The notes beneath the pieces were generated by a model, which did no database searches, was not told where the DNA came from, and was given only the letters and a program-made list of their open reading frames with translations. A program made the position numbers and the translations under genes. From Albugo candida (taxonomy: Eukaryota; Oomycota; Peronosporomycetes; Albuginales; Albuginaceae), in contig CAJNAR010000177.1 of assembly GCA_905220665.1 (NCBI GenBank), positions 372,001-436,000 on the forward strand: DNA of 64,000 nucleotides. Reading direction: 5' to 3'. This document shows, piece by piece, positions 49,740 to 62,520 of this stretch (its first letter is position 1; the number at the start of each line of letters is the position of its first letter).

Positions 49740-52110
49740 GAAAGCTGTAGCCAATAGTTTCGAAATGTGCGATGTGATTCGTCTACCATGACAAGATCGT
49801 ACCAAATGTTTGGCTACTCTGATTCCGAGAAAGCTGCATAATGTAGCTCTTGGTACGTGTTACGACCACGAAGGTTTGCTCTTCCAATAAAACATTCTTC
49901 CGTGTCCATTTGGTACTATGTTCAATATATCTATCGCCTTGTGTGGAACAAAGAAAGGTTGGATAAGTTGTATTGATCCCGTTGTTAAATTCGCAGGAAC
50001 ACCTTCGACGCATCGGATAAAGACTTCGAGTAGTAGTTCAATGCGTTGTAGCATCAGTCGCCCCACCAAAGAAGGAATTAGTAGACCACTACATCCACGA
50101 TGAAGATATAAAAAATCAGGTGATCGACCTACATTTTTTTTGTCTTTCCGATCAAGCACAAATCGTTTTTGCTTCTATTGCCACTATCGATAGTCTCTGC
50201 TGTTATGTCGACGTGTATAGTGTGATACCAAAGAAGAGATGAAGTCTTCGTTTGCGCACCCAGTAAACGCAAAGTGGGAAAGTTCGTTCACGTTAAAACC
50301 GTACGTCAAACCCATTATAAAATCGCTTGTCGAGAGCTTAGATAACCATCGAATGAGTCGGTGTCTGGCCAAACGGAATATCCGAATACTTGACCGAATC
50401 GTTCCTCCCAATATGGTTAAATTGGAAATACGTGGGCACGGCATGGTCCAATTCAACGAGGGAAAGAATGACTTCCCCCGGCTGAGCTTCGCACCAGATT
50501 CATCGCAATAAACTTGAACAAGTTCTACTTGCGGAGAAATACTATTTGGTGTTTCAACAAAATGGCGATTGGTCCGCAAATATAGTACATTTGCGACAAT
50601 GGTGCCATGGATTCAAAACCATGTTATTCATGTCGTCATAGAGCTTCACTTAATGGTTTGATCTTCAACAAAACGTAATGCTAAAGGAAGATCGCTTTTT
50701 TCGATTATAAGTTGTGTTTTAGTGGGCGGTGTGATAATATCATTGATCTTCAATTTACTATTGTGTTCAACTCAATTTACGCTCCGATGTGGTCATCAAG
50801 TGTTGGTAACAATGCTTTGGAGTGAAATGGCGAGGAGAGCTATGTGATGACATCGGCGTGCTTTCCTTCGATCTTAGCTTGTTTCCTCCAGAAGAAAATG
50901 CAACACTCCACCCCCCACAACAAGATGAAAAACGAAGTTGATCGCTTGTCCACTTTAGTGTGAGTGCCATTGGATTCTCGATTACATCAGCGTGGAAAAC
51001 GTTTAGTATTCGTGATGAATGGCAATGGAACTTATGAAAATGGTCATCTTTCATCGACCACGTCCTATCACACCAAATCTTGTGTTGTGTTCAAGAAAAT
51101 AAGTGTAAAGAACGAAGCCACCTGGACTCATTTTGGTTTTTTTATTGCATCCAAAAGCGCAGCACGAAATGTCTGTCCAGTGACCATAACAGTGCATTTC
51201 TCCATCCAAGTCAAAATCGCATTGGCGGCGCGATGACAATCCTTTCGTCCAGACCTTCCCTTTAGTATAACTGCTACAATACGCAACGAAAAAAGGATTC
51301 GAAATCGCTATTTGGTTTTGCGTCGTCTCACCCACTATTCAGCGGTGTATGCTCACAATGTATATGCACCTGTGAGAGCCGAAGAAAGAGTGCTTTTCTT
51401 TGCGCTATTGCTCTTCAACACCTTCAAATTGGCAGCAACATTCTCGTATTTGGCGATTTTTAATACATCACTCGATCCAGCAGGCGATACTTCGAGTGGA
51501 ACGATTCGACAAGAACCAAGTCGATTGGCGTGTTTGGAATGGTCTTCGCAGTTGAGTGTGGTGAACGCTTCGCGATTTCAGCATCCGTCTCTAAATGTAT
51601 TTACAAGACCATTGCCACGCATGAATCGATTAGACTACAACTGCATGTTCGAAGTACTACTCAATATCGTTTACACATTTCCGGCTACGACATGCAGGAG
51701 ATCCTCTAACACAAAAATTTACTTTCGCGAATACAACTCAAAATTGGGACGAAAATATATTGGAAATGTTCATCACGGCTATTCGAATTACTCAACCTGT
51801 CGGACCAATCAAATTGGAAGCGAATTTGGTGCTTGAGAAGTTACGGACAACTTCGAATCCCGGAAAAATTGGCAAAGTTGGGAGCCAAAAATCAAGAAAC
51901 AGCCTCAGGCGATCTAAAAAAAGATTGCACAAGCCAAGCGACGTGTTGTTGAGTTTAGTCAGCGTGTTTTGGAAACTTCAGCAGCTCGATATCGCACTGA
52001 GGACACCAAACAGTCCCGGCATTTTTTCGTATCGAGTCTCGAACAATTCAGAATTTCAGTCGAGAACAATGCCAAGTAAAATCAAGATGAGAGCTGTTGA
52101 CAATCAAGCT
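49740..52110 (-). mobile_element. LINE copy 3 with 5' inversion (twin-priming structure)
   Basis: 49740-50765 matches copy 1 from its first bases to about base 1065 in the same orientation (minus strand, reverse transcriptase). From about 50775 to 52110 the sequence matches the reverse complement of copy 1, base 3215 down to about 1870 (end of ORF1 and endonuclease), so it reads on the plus strand. The two parts meet at about 50770 with roughly 800 bp of the element missing between them. This layout is the classic result of twin priming during LINE insertion. Confidence 0.8.
50800..52080 (+). pseudogene. LINE endonuclease region, inverted part of copy 3
   Basis: Frames 51080-51265, 51312-51836 and 51760-52227 carry CCVQENK, HNVYAPVRAEERV, FLAIFNTSLDPAGDTSSG and MNRLDYNCM, matching the endonuclease at 1830-3056. 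The catalytic glutamate block is changed (VQEN in place of VQET) and GDFN has become AIFN, so the catalytic aspartate is lost. Confidence 0.8.
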
Positions 52111-52259
52111 GCTTCGAATGTGCTCGCATTGCGAGAAGTAAATCTAAGCAAACAATCTATAATTTTGAGATGCATTCCCTATGCCAAGATTCCGCAGAGA
52201 GGACAGCTAGGTCCTGAAGTGAACTAATGTGTATCTGCTGGTTCTTAGTTTCTAGGGAT

Positions 52260-52598
52260 ATAATAATAGTCGTTACAAGCAACAGAAGATAAATGCTGTG
52301 ACAATTGATGCACTCAAATTGCAGCTCTTTGAACACTGCGATGACAGCAGAAAACATAGCATAGTTGTGTTCATTCTATGAAATGAAACACACGGCTGAT
52401 GAGATATTCTTCTGCACAAAACTGAGTACAAACTGGTGTAAGTATAGGAGCGTTTCAGACTCGCTTCTATATTTGTACTATAATAGAAATTGGAGATTAG
52501 CTGATGCCATGAAAGGATACAAGTATTTGGAAACGAGAAAACTTTTGGTTCTAGAACAAGAAGAAATAATAAAGACCGTTGTTTCAGGCGAACATTAG
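52260..52598 (+). pseudogene. Protein-like fragment, unidentified
   Basis: The plus strand reads INAVTIDALKLQLFEHCDD and, after a stop and a shift, a 77-codon frame with LSTNWCKYRSVSDSLLYLYY and LEQEEIIKTVVSGEH. Composition looks like a helical host protein rather than a transposon. I cannot name it and no flanking exons were found. Confidence 0.25.
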
Positions 52599-52599
52599 A

Positions 52600-53300
52600 G
52601 TCTACATAGTCTATGAACAAGTCGCAATCTAATTCCTGATTGCGATTGGCGAATTGAAGTACTTGAGTTAATCGCCGTTCCGGTAAAGTAAAATTGCTTT
52701 CCTAACATTATGTACCCATCGTCGATCCGATATTCGTATTTAATAAGTAAAAACGTTGCGACTTTTAAAATGCTGGAGACGCAATTGCCTCATTTCTAAT
52801 TCTAGTGTACATGGATTAGTACTTCGGGCCAGGGCCACCCATAGAATCGTTCCCATCAACCACGCACATATACGGACGTGCTACCATCCGAAATGTCTAA
52901 GCTGTTTCTGGTTATTCTACTTGACATCCGTGCATTTATGAAGCATGCAAAAGATGAGCAGCAAAAACGACACTCATTCTCGATCAAATTTGTGGAGTCG
53001 AAAATGACAAGAATAACGACTGAACGGCATTAAGTATGCGACGAATACACACGAGATATCTGGCAATTGGAACCTTAAGAAGATCTACGAACGCGTCATC
53101 TTGGAACATATAGATTCCTTGGTGAGAAGGAATCACACTTTATCTCTGATGAGTGTCCTTCCTACCCGGTTGGGTTTTATTTCTATGTAGCCTGGACTCA
53201 CCTGTACAACTCCGATACTTCCAATCACTAAAGATCTCAAAGGCCCGAACTTTCATGTCCACTTTGAAAACTCTTTCATGAAAAGCTTGATATTGATTGC
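52600..53300. other. No supportable gene
   Basis: Only short frames; nothing recognised before the start of segmental copy 2. Confidence 0.5.
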
Positions 53301-54793
53301 ACCAGATAATGAATGGACCTGAAATATAGCTCTCAAAAACCTCTGAAAGAAGCTAGGACGCAAATCTACTCTGCCGGCAGTTTTCAGCTTACTCATCTCA
53401 ATTTTGAAAAAGGTTCCGACTGCAACGATATAATCGTTAAGAAACAACAGCGTTTTACACAAGTGAAGGAATCTGACGTCGATTGGAGATCTCAACTTTA
53501 TGGAATAGAAAATATTGGAAACAACTGAACACAAATACTTTCTAATGCTTCTAATTTATTTATATCGTTCCTTTTATAGCAATGTACTCTTTTTTGTTGC
53601 CTTTCAAGGCTAATTGGTTTTGACGCTCCAAACCGGTGGTATTAATGTAACTTGACTTATTCACATTTTTATTAGCTAGTGATTATCACCCCATCTCAGT
53701 AATTCCTAGCTTATTTAATAGGATTGCCTCATGCACAGACTTGTGATTCAAAGTCGTGCGTACACACGCACCACCTTCGTACCACATTCACGTATTCATT
53801 ACTTAAAGGCGAATCGACAAGTTTCATGACAACGCATCAATCTCTCTCGAAACGCTTACGTCTCTGACGGTCCACCCGATCCCTGAACGAATATCAGAAG
53901 AAGTCGTAGATGCGCAGTTCCTCGCTTCTAAAATTAAATCTGGCCGATATAAACCTCTTGCACACACTTTTGAAGGCCTGCGAAATCGGTGGGTAAAGAC
54001 TAATTGGTTTTTACCACAATCTGTAAATTTTTTGTATCGACAGGTGTTCCGCGCATCGAGAATTTCGTATTCTTACCTATGAAGCCTATAATTATCGCTG
54101 ATGGTTAAACTGTTACTCGATTGGAGCCTTGCTGGGTTTTCAGAGCTCAGGTCGCATCAGTATCAATAAAGACGCCAAAGTCGTGACTTGAGACCGCGGA
54201 GCTGGTAATCCAATGATTGAAATGGTGTATAAGCGGAAATATATGATACGGACGGGGAGGAGGCGATTGTGATATCGAGCGATACCCCGCAGGCTGTGAG
54301 AAGCGATTGCAAGATATATGGCAATCATACAATCTTGTGAAAAATTCACACCAGTACTTGCTCTGGTTTTGAATCTTCACAAGCACAGCTGGTCAACGAC
54401 ATGGCTGGGATTTCGACCTGCTCGTTTAATCCCCTGATATCATGCATCCCTGATTGGAGGTTGATCTGTTTTTCGAGTAACAAAGACGCACTATAGCTGT
54501 GTGCGCTGTGGGAAAGATGGCTTCATATTCGTTTGGTATTATGCAAGTTCAACCAATGAGCTGTCGTCTTTGTCGACTATGGCATGCACGAGAGATATTT
54601 GAAGTTTTTTTTAATGAAAGCTATAAGGTATCGTGTCAAAAGTTGTTTATGAGGAAAATCCTAATTTGGGCAAACCTAGTGACCATTTGATTACCGCAAG
54701 TGTTTTCTTTGGTATATAGAATGCTTATTAGATTATCTGACGTATGCCATCATGTGGTGGCTAACGCCCAGAATGGGATTCTTCATTCTCGCT

Positions 54794-56144
54794 TTATTGA
54801 CCATAGTCTTTCTTAGTATCAGTTGCATCCTTTCGGGTAGGGTTCCACCACGATTTTGTATCCTCGTATGAGTATGTCGGCTCAGTATGTGGAAAAGAAA
54901 AATTACTACCTGCTTGATTTTGTTGGTCGTTTGAGAACCCAGTATAACCTGAGCCGGTAGTTGAAAGCGACAAAGCATTGAAACCAGATTCTAATTGTCC
55001 GACATACAGCTGAGAGTTCCTCTCTGATCCATGATCCGCATTTGAGTTTGTCAGGTGTGAAATTTGAGTTGACGAACTGCCTCTTAATGAATTGTGCCGG
55101 TAGTACAAGGGCTTTGCATACTCGGTGCCGCTTTTGAAAGCCAACTGATCTTTCATTCTGTGTATGACAACTCGCTCAGGGTTCCGACTCGTTGCATGAC
55201 GATCATATGGGAAGATCGACGCTTGTGAAAACCGAGAATCAGGTATGATAACTCTTTCATTCTTCCAACCCATTTTTAGTGTGGATTGCTGATCATCATC
55301 GCTTCTGTGAGGTTCCTTTTTCTTCCTTTTCTCATCCTTACTCTGATTACCATTCCAATGTGGATTTTCATCCTTGAGTTTTTTTAATTCATCAACCTCT
55401 GTCCGTTTTCCGACATCGATAGAATCCGACTCCTCTTCCTCAGGAAATCCAATATCGATTTTGATATGTGATTCCTTAGTCTTATAAAAGCTGTATTTAT
55501 GAAGCCTCATTGCCGCTCTCCCGAAAATCCATCTATCACTATTATGGGCGACAATATGTTTGAAGTCTATCATCATGAAAAACGGCATCTCGCCTGACGG
55601 CAAAAAAGGCATTGGTGTTAATTTCTTCACGCTTTTCATGTTTTTTTGCATGATTTTGTAGACTGCATTAGGTACCACAAGCATTTCATGCCAAATGTCA
55701 AATTCAACAATTGCTTCTTCAAAATAATATCCGAAGCATTTTATCTTTTTCATATTTACTTGCCAAATTGCAAGATCGCCAGTGCTTGCCTCCATCGTTG
55801 TTATGGGTGCGAATTTTTCTGAGGGGTCCATTTTTAATTCAAGTTATCGTCCATTGAAATAATAGCGGAATGATTTACATTCCTTATCGAATGCGGATGG
55901 ACAGAGATATATTGACCAAGACTTAAAAGTGGGATGTGTACAATAGCACCAGATTTAATCTTTCGACTGGTTGACCATAGCGACGAAGTATGGAAATAGT
56001 GTTTTGATCCGACAGCGATCAAGCCAACATTCCACCGTTTCTTTAAGAGGGCAATTCTCGTCATTCCCTCAACTTGAATGACCAGTATCGCGCGGCGATG
56101 AGATTGAGCAGCAGGTGGACTTTGCATAAGAAAGACTTTCTCAT
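54794..56144 (-). pseudogene. Secreted protein family gene A2, longest open part 345 codons
   Basis: An ATG at 56144 (minus) opens MRKSFLCKVHLLLNLIAA, a good signal-peptide start, which then shifts frame. The mature N-terminus survives in another frame as ENCPLKETVEC, equivalent to KKCPFKYPVTC in A1. The main frame 55831-54794 begins at an ATG just after an in-frame TAA; it has a conserved part (WQVNMKKI, IFGRAAMRLHKY) to about residue 130, then a charged linker (EEEESDSID, EKRKKKEPH) and a serine/asparagine/glycine-rich tail to the TAG at 54794-54796. If the shifts are real this gene cannot make the secreted form. A missed intron could join the parts, which only transcript data would show. 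Confidence 0.55.
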
Positions 56145-56559
56145 GGTCGCTGTCGATATTGTGTCCAAGAAGATTCAAAAATGAGAGAATGAGAAGAGCA
56201 CAGAACGATTGCTTCTGGAGCTTGTTCTATGTATACGGAACAAATAGAACAAGCAGCATCAGACGACTTAACAAGTAGTTCAAGTTGAAATAAAGAAATA
56301 GTGATGGTGAGATGTCGCACTGCTGTACGTGAGATGAGATAAATAAATGTCTCCGTCGGATTGTGCTCGACAAGGGACGAAAAACACATGGATTCACAGC
56401 TCCACATTCGAATAAACAAAAAGGACGTTATAATTCTTCTGCACATCCAATTGTCTCATATTGCGACCATGAGAAATTGCGGATTAGGTTAAATCTGCGA
56501 CATTTCTATTTGAAATGTTTGTCTCCGTGACACTGTGCGAGCGTTTTGGATGAGATAAT

Positions 56560-58540
56560 GTACGTATCGCGTTCTAAGCCAACGGCACCAATTGATCAAA
56601 ATTGACGTTCTCCTCGATCAATTGATCAACAATTCCGTTTAATGCTTCCTTCTCACAACACATACGTCTGTGTTGGATTGTCAGTTCATCGACACGTATC
56701 GCTTGCACTTGATTTCTCTCCTTTCTTATTCCTAACTTCACTTGAAATCACAAAACTGTTGTTCATTCGACAAGTGTATCTGTTTGCCCTTTGAGTTGCA
56801 GGAAATATACAGACGACGAGAGCACCCGATCTCGCTGATCATATAATCGGCCTCGCAAAGCGAAGAATTTAGCTGTCACCGCATTTTTCTCTGATACGAT
56901 TTGATCGTATTTTCATGTTCACGACTCCAATTGATTGCTTCGGCATCGAAATTCCATTATTCTTGTCTAAACATTTTGAGCTATTTACTGACGTCTGATA
57001 CTTGTATTCGAACAGCTTTGTCCTCTTCTGCGTGTCGACTTCGCAAAGCTTTGATTGTAAACTTGAAGCTGATTCTGTATCGGCTCGAGTTCCAGCGCTC
57101 GTTATAGCTGTATTATTGTACCTTCGTTTCAGCAACGATTCCTTCGTAATTGCTACCAATCATTGCTCTGTAAATGCAGCTGCTTTACTTCTCCGGCATG
57201 CTTCTATTTACGTTGTGAGATCGTCAGTTCGCTTGATCATCAGCTCGTGGCTTTTCGACCTCAGCTATCAAGCGCTGATACGAGTTGAATCCTCGCAGTT
57301 TCAATCTCCCTTGTTTTCCGCTTGTTTTCTCGATTATTGAAGACCGTTCCCCATTGCTCGCAATTCCACATCTCCTTCTCAAACGCATCCACATACTGTT
57401 AGATCGATGTGATCGTACTGTTCTCATCGTTCCTTTTGTCTGGTGTAGTCGATAACATCTCTGCTTGCTCCATAAGATGCGGACACATGACCGAGTACTT
57501 CCTCCATTTGATCCTCCTCGAAGACTCTTTCAGCCATCCGGTCAGAGCAATTGGCTTTCTGGCTGCTGCTTGTCGTTGCGGTGCCGGATACGCTGTTTCA
57601 AGATCCGGAAAGACGAAGTTGAGATTCAAAATTGCAGACATCTAATACCTGCAGCCAAAAACATTTGTGCGCTGAAAGATCGATCGATGGAGTTGATAGT
57701 TTCTACTGTAGCCATATACACTGTCCGATTTCATTTCAGTGACCGTTCGTATCGATACAGCTTGTTATCGAGCAGCGTTGTTACATTCCGCTGCTTCCCT
57801 TAAAGCCAAGTGGTCTATTGCCAGGGGAAGCAGTTCTACTTTCTTTTAGGCTTCTTCGAGCTCATTTTCCATCCAATCGCTGGAGCAATGATTTACAATG
57901 GTGGCATAAATTCGCTGCATTGAGACAAAGAAGCCACTGATTGGGCCGAAGGATGTACGCTGGAAATGCGGCGAGGAGGCATATCGGCTGACTGTGATAG
58001 TGTCGGATCAAACGAGTGGTTTCTGGGTCTTCTATTCCTCAGTTCTTCACTGTCAAAAACAGCTCGTGAGGAAGACACGTAACGCGTTTTACTTCCAGCC
58101 GGAATGGTATCGTACTCGGACATATTACGCAAATTCCACTCGATATAAAATTTCAGCATTGCAGCGAGATCACGACACTTTAGGGCCGATCCGACACAAA
58201 TGCTCTCGGATTTCCTGAGTGATTTGACATTACACCATGTAGCGAAATCGAACAACAGGCGTCACACCATCCGAATGATTTGGAACCGCTACGAGAACAA
58301 CGTCGTACTATTTCGGATATACTTGTCTGATTCCATATTAAGAAGAAGTGTCGTGTGATTTGGGAGGTTATTGTTATGAATAGCAGTATGGTAGCCTTTG
58401 CATTGTATCGATTAAGATGGGATTTTTCTTACTAATTCGACGGAAAGGGCGAGTGATTGGTTGGCGTTGGTGCTAATATCACGTTTTCCAGTTGCATATA
58501 TCAAGGTTGCGGTCCAGCTAGCATTCGTAATGCTCCTTTG
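56560..58540 (-). pseudogene. C2-like/coiled-coil protein gene B2, broken
   Basis: Minus frames 58255-57893, 57641-57399, 57427-57224 and 57159-56869 line up with B1 and B3. RRISSVHPSAQSVASLSQ matches RRVSSAHPSARPLASLSQ in B1; LIAEVEKPRADDQAN matches ALEAEVEKLLADTEAN in B3. The coiled-coil part is fuller than in B1. Several stops and shifts break it, including a TAG inside ENELEEA at about 57860. Confidence 0.5.
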
Positions 58541-60179
58541 TGACAGCGGACGATAGCATACATAGTTTGCTTACACATAAACGTGGAAAATCCGTGGGTA
58601 ATGGCAGCGAGAAAGCATGTGAACCAGTCATTTTATGATATGACAAAAATGTAATCAATCAATGAGGAGTTAAAACCACAATAATTAGTTACTCAACTGC
58701 TGGTAATTCATTGTGACTATATGAGGGCGTGACATGGCCTCTCTACAGAGAACACTGCATTTTGGTATTGAAAAATTGTATTAGAGTGGAGACGATTTTC
58801 ATTCTCCTAAGCTGCTGTCACAACTTGCGCTCCCTTAAATATTGAGGTTCTAGCTTAATTGTCCGCGCGCGCTCCACTTGGGATTTTCATTAGTAAATCG
58901 ATGTGAACACGTTCGCCGGATGATTGAGTGAGACCATCACTTGTATCTCTTATATAGAGCCATAAGGCGGTAGCTATTTGCCTAGAAGGCAAAGTCACAG
59001 GTCAGCTGAAGGTGTCTGTATCACTGCAATTAGGCTCCAGCTCACTACTCTCAATTTCAAAAAGGTTCCGACCGGATCGATGTAACCATTAAAAAACAAA
59101 AGCGTCTCTATCATGTCAAAAATTTGATAAGTCAAATGAATAAATGGAAATTATGGAACACGAATACTTTCTTATGCTCCTAACCCAATTATATCGGTCC
59201 TCTTTTAGCATTGTACTCTTCTTTGTTGCCTTTCATATTCATTTGCCTATGATTCTACACCGTTGGTATAAATTCACCCGGTTCAGCAGCACTAATTATC
59301 ACTCCATCTTACTATTCCTAGCTTATTTAATCGGATTGCCTCAAGCATGGACACGTAATTCTTCGAGGTCATCCGTACACACACCACCTTCGTACCACGT
59401 CCATGCATCCAGTAGTTCGAGGGGGCTTTGTGTAATGCCTACGATGGAATTGAGTCAATTTTGAGTGCAATAACGACTCTAAATTCGCTTATTTCAAACT
59501 CGTGCCTTACGCAATACCTACCATCACGATCCTGTCATTCAAGCCATTGCAAGCTTGCTTCCTAAATCGCTAAGTTATAGAAACGATTCATGAATCTCTC
59601 CCGAAACGCTTACGTCTCAACTTGACGTCCGATTCTCCACGCCTAGTCTTGAAGTCCAATTTGAACTCGTTCTTTGTGGTAGTCGTTGATACACGCTCCC
59701 TCACTTGTGACAGGAAATCCGGCAGTTGAAATGTAGTTGAGATTTTATCAAACCAGAGCGATATCGTATTGAAAGTTGCCAAAAGGAGACTCCTAACTTT
59801 GACAGAATTCGTATAACATCACCTGATCCGATGTATCTGGGAATAACCATTAAAAGGATATCAATTTCATGAAGTTAGCTCCAGTACTCTGAACTGGACT
59901 TCTTAGCGGCACCTTTAGTAGCAAGCTGCTGGAGTAAGGTCGTTCGTTACCGAATCGTTGACCATAGTGTTACTAAGTATCAGATGCTTCACTATGGGCA
60001 AGGTTCAACCTTAGTTCAAGATTCGATGATGTTCATTTGAGGAATCTTCCTGTTTCAAATAGCCACCCATCCGATCAACCATACTGGAATCAACCAATCG
60101 ATGTTACTTCGCACGTCTGAGTTCTTCAACTCTATTAGACGTCTCCCCTTTTCTGTCTGTGAACGCTTTACTCTTCTTA

Positions 60180-60923
60180 CCTTCCCAATCCCAAATACGA
60201 TTCGGTATCTCGATGCATCATTTTTGTAAAAGCTGTCTTTCTACAACTCCATTGCCACTCTCCCGAAAATCCAGTAATGTTTGTCATGGAAGCGGATATG
60301 TTTATACATTATGGCCAAAGGAAGCGGCTTTGCGATGTGCGGCACAACTTTAATCGTTGCATATGCACTCGAAGTGATCTTCTTCGAAATGGTTTCTTAC
60401 ATGTGCAATTCCAAGGCTTTAGATACCATGAGCTTTACATAACTAATATCGAACTCGTACCTCTTTGAATCTTCCTATCCAGGATATCTCTACCATTTTT
60501 ACTTCCCAGCTATCAGTAGGTACACTCGTGAACCTGATCGTTCTTATAAGACTGAAGTCTACTTTTTGTGAAGTGTCCATTGATAGTTTGGAATTTGGCT
60601 CCGTTAAAATGATACTGGAATTTATCACATCTTTCATTGAATGCTGCTAGATTGAGTTTCATTTTCAGAGGCAGAGAACCGGAACCTTTACGACTGTACG
60701 CGAGTTGTTGTTGCGGATTAGCGACCATAGCGAAGGATAGTTTGAAGAAAGAATCATCGAGTGAACATTTCAACGGTTTAGTAAAGGGGCATTCCTTTTT
60801 TTCCTCAGATTGTGCGACGACCGATGTCGCGGCGATGAGGTGGAGCAGCAGATAGACTTTCCCATGGTCGACGTGGATGTTGTTTCCAAAAATATTAGAA
60901 AAAGAGCAAATAATGAGAAGCAC
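60180..60923 (-). pseudogene. Secreted protein family gene A3, broken
   Basis: The frame 60923-60513 contains KVYLLLHLIAATSVVAQS, a signal-peptide core with a plausible cleavage after VAQ, then KKECPFTKPLKC, the same cysteine motif as A1 and A2. The frame has no in-frame ATG before the signal (it opens with GTG); the ATG at 60865 is in another frame, so a small shift has hit the start. Downstream WIFGRVAMEL at about 60270 matches A2 and is followed by a stop. It is truncated compared with A2. Confidence 0.5.
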
Positions 60924-61300
60924 AAAATGGTTGCGTCTGAATTTCTTCTAGATTTTCAGCCTACATAGCACATTCTACAGCAGACGAGTCACGAGTGAAT
61001 GGATTAGAAATAGCGAACGTGATATAAAATCTAGGGTAAGATGTCACAATGTCGTACGCTACAATGATATATGTAATCAACACGGCTGAATATTGCTCGA
61101 TACGAACAAAAGCTACATTGTTTACAAACATAGTTCGAAGCCCGTGGAAGACACACTGAATTGAGCCAGCTTTGGATCGAAGCCTCAATGCGTTGCCATG
61201 TTAATAATCTAATTTCTAGCAAGCTCCTAGGACCAAGAATAAATGATAAAATTCAATGCACTACTTTAACTCGCAAACTCACAAAAAGGACAGAAATTTT

Positions 61301-62520
61301 CTACCGATCTGATAGTTGCGTTTTGATTGAGATAACGTACGTGTCGCGTTCTGATTTAAAGGCCAATTGCTCCAAATTACCTTCTGCTGTGATGAATTGA
61401 TCAACAACACCGTTCAATGCTTCCTTCTCACTGCACAAACGCCTGCGTTGGATCGTCAGTTCATCGATACATATCGCTTGAAATTGATTTCTTTCTTGTA
61501 ATTTTCTCAATTGCACCTAGAATCTTGAACCTGTTCTTCCATACGACCCAAATGTATCTGTTGCTCTTCGCGTTGCAGTAAATATTCTCATCAGACGACG
61601 AGAGAAATTGTTCTCGCTAATCATATAATTGGCCTTGCAAAGCGTTCGAAATTATTCTTCTCCAATACAATTTGATCGTATTTGCATGTTAACGACTCCA
61701 GACTGTTCTTACACAGCATTGACCTCTTCTGCGTGTCAACTTGGAGCCTTAAAGCTGATTCTGTGTCGGTCCAAGTATCCTGATGCTCTCGTAAAGTCTT
61801 CACCGCTCGTTGTAGCTGTATTGGAGTCGCTCTCTTTTCAGCAACGATTTCTTCGTAACTGAGTCGTATGTCCTTCAGCATATTTTTACAAAGGCGCTCC
61901 ATTGGCTGATGTTATTTCCTCTCCTCTGTGCCGTCATCTGCGACATCCTTGGCAAAGCTTTTTTCTCTCCTTTCACAACTTTTACTAGTGGCTGTAATCG
62001 CTTCAATTCATTGTTTCTTGAATGCAGCTCCTTCGCTTCTTGGCGACATGCTTTTAATTTCGTTGTGAGATTGTCAGTTCGCTTCAGTATCCGCTAGGAG
62101 CTTTTCGACCTCAGCTTCTAAGGCGCTGATACGCGTCGATTTCTCGCAGTCTCGATCAGCCAACCGGTATGGTACGCGATCGGAACATGTTGCGCAAATT
62201 CCCATCCGATATGACATTTCAGCGTTGCAGCGAGATAACGACACTCTTGGGGCGAAATTTGATATGAATGCTCTCTTAGTTCCGTATCGATTTGACATTG
62301 ACATTAATATTGGATTCTGTGTGCATATTTGGGAAAAGTTGACGTCTGAATGAATGGATATTCTCTCGTTCCAAACGGCATTATGATTGTGCTTCCATCG
62401 TGTCGATTGAGATGGTATTTCCTTGCTATTTCGACGGAAGAGGACGAGTCCTTTGCGGGGGTGGGGACTATAGCACATTATGTAGTCGCATGTATTCATA
62501 TTCTTCCCTGACTCGCATCC
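61301..62520 (-). pseudogene. C2-like/coiled-coil protein gene B3, internally deleted
   Basis: The frame 62499-62074 has RWKHNHNAVWNER, equal to the C2-like turn of B1, then CDRV...RLADRDCEKSTRISALEAEVEKL, so the N-terminal part runs straight into the coiled coil; the serine/arginine-rich middle seen in B1 and B2 is missing. Frames 61902-61621 and 61516-61301 continue the coiled coil (LSYEEIVAEKRATPIQLQ; LRKLQERNQFQ). Stops lie between the frames. Confidence 0.5.

Larger units (their letters stand above)
53300..58990 (-). repeat. Segmental duplication, copy 2 (genes A2 and B2)
   Basis: The left part (aaaaaggttccgac at about 53405) matches copy 3 at about 59057, offset near 5.65 kb. Collinearity with copies 1 and 3 continues through the spacer, gene A and gene B. 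Copy 2 is directly followed by copy 3. Gene A2 is the best preserved A gene. Confidence 0.8.
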
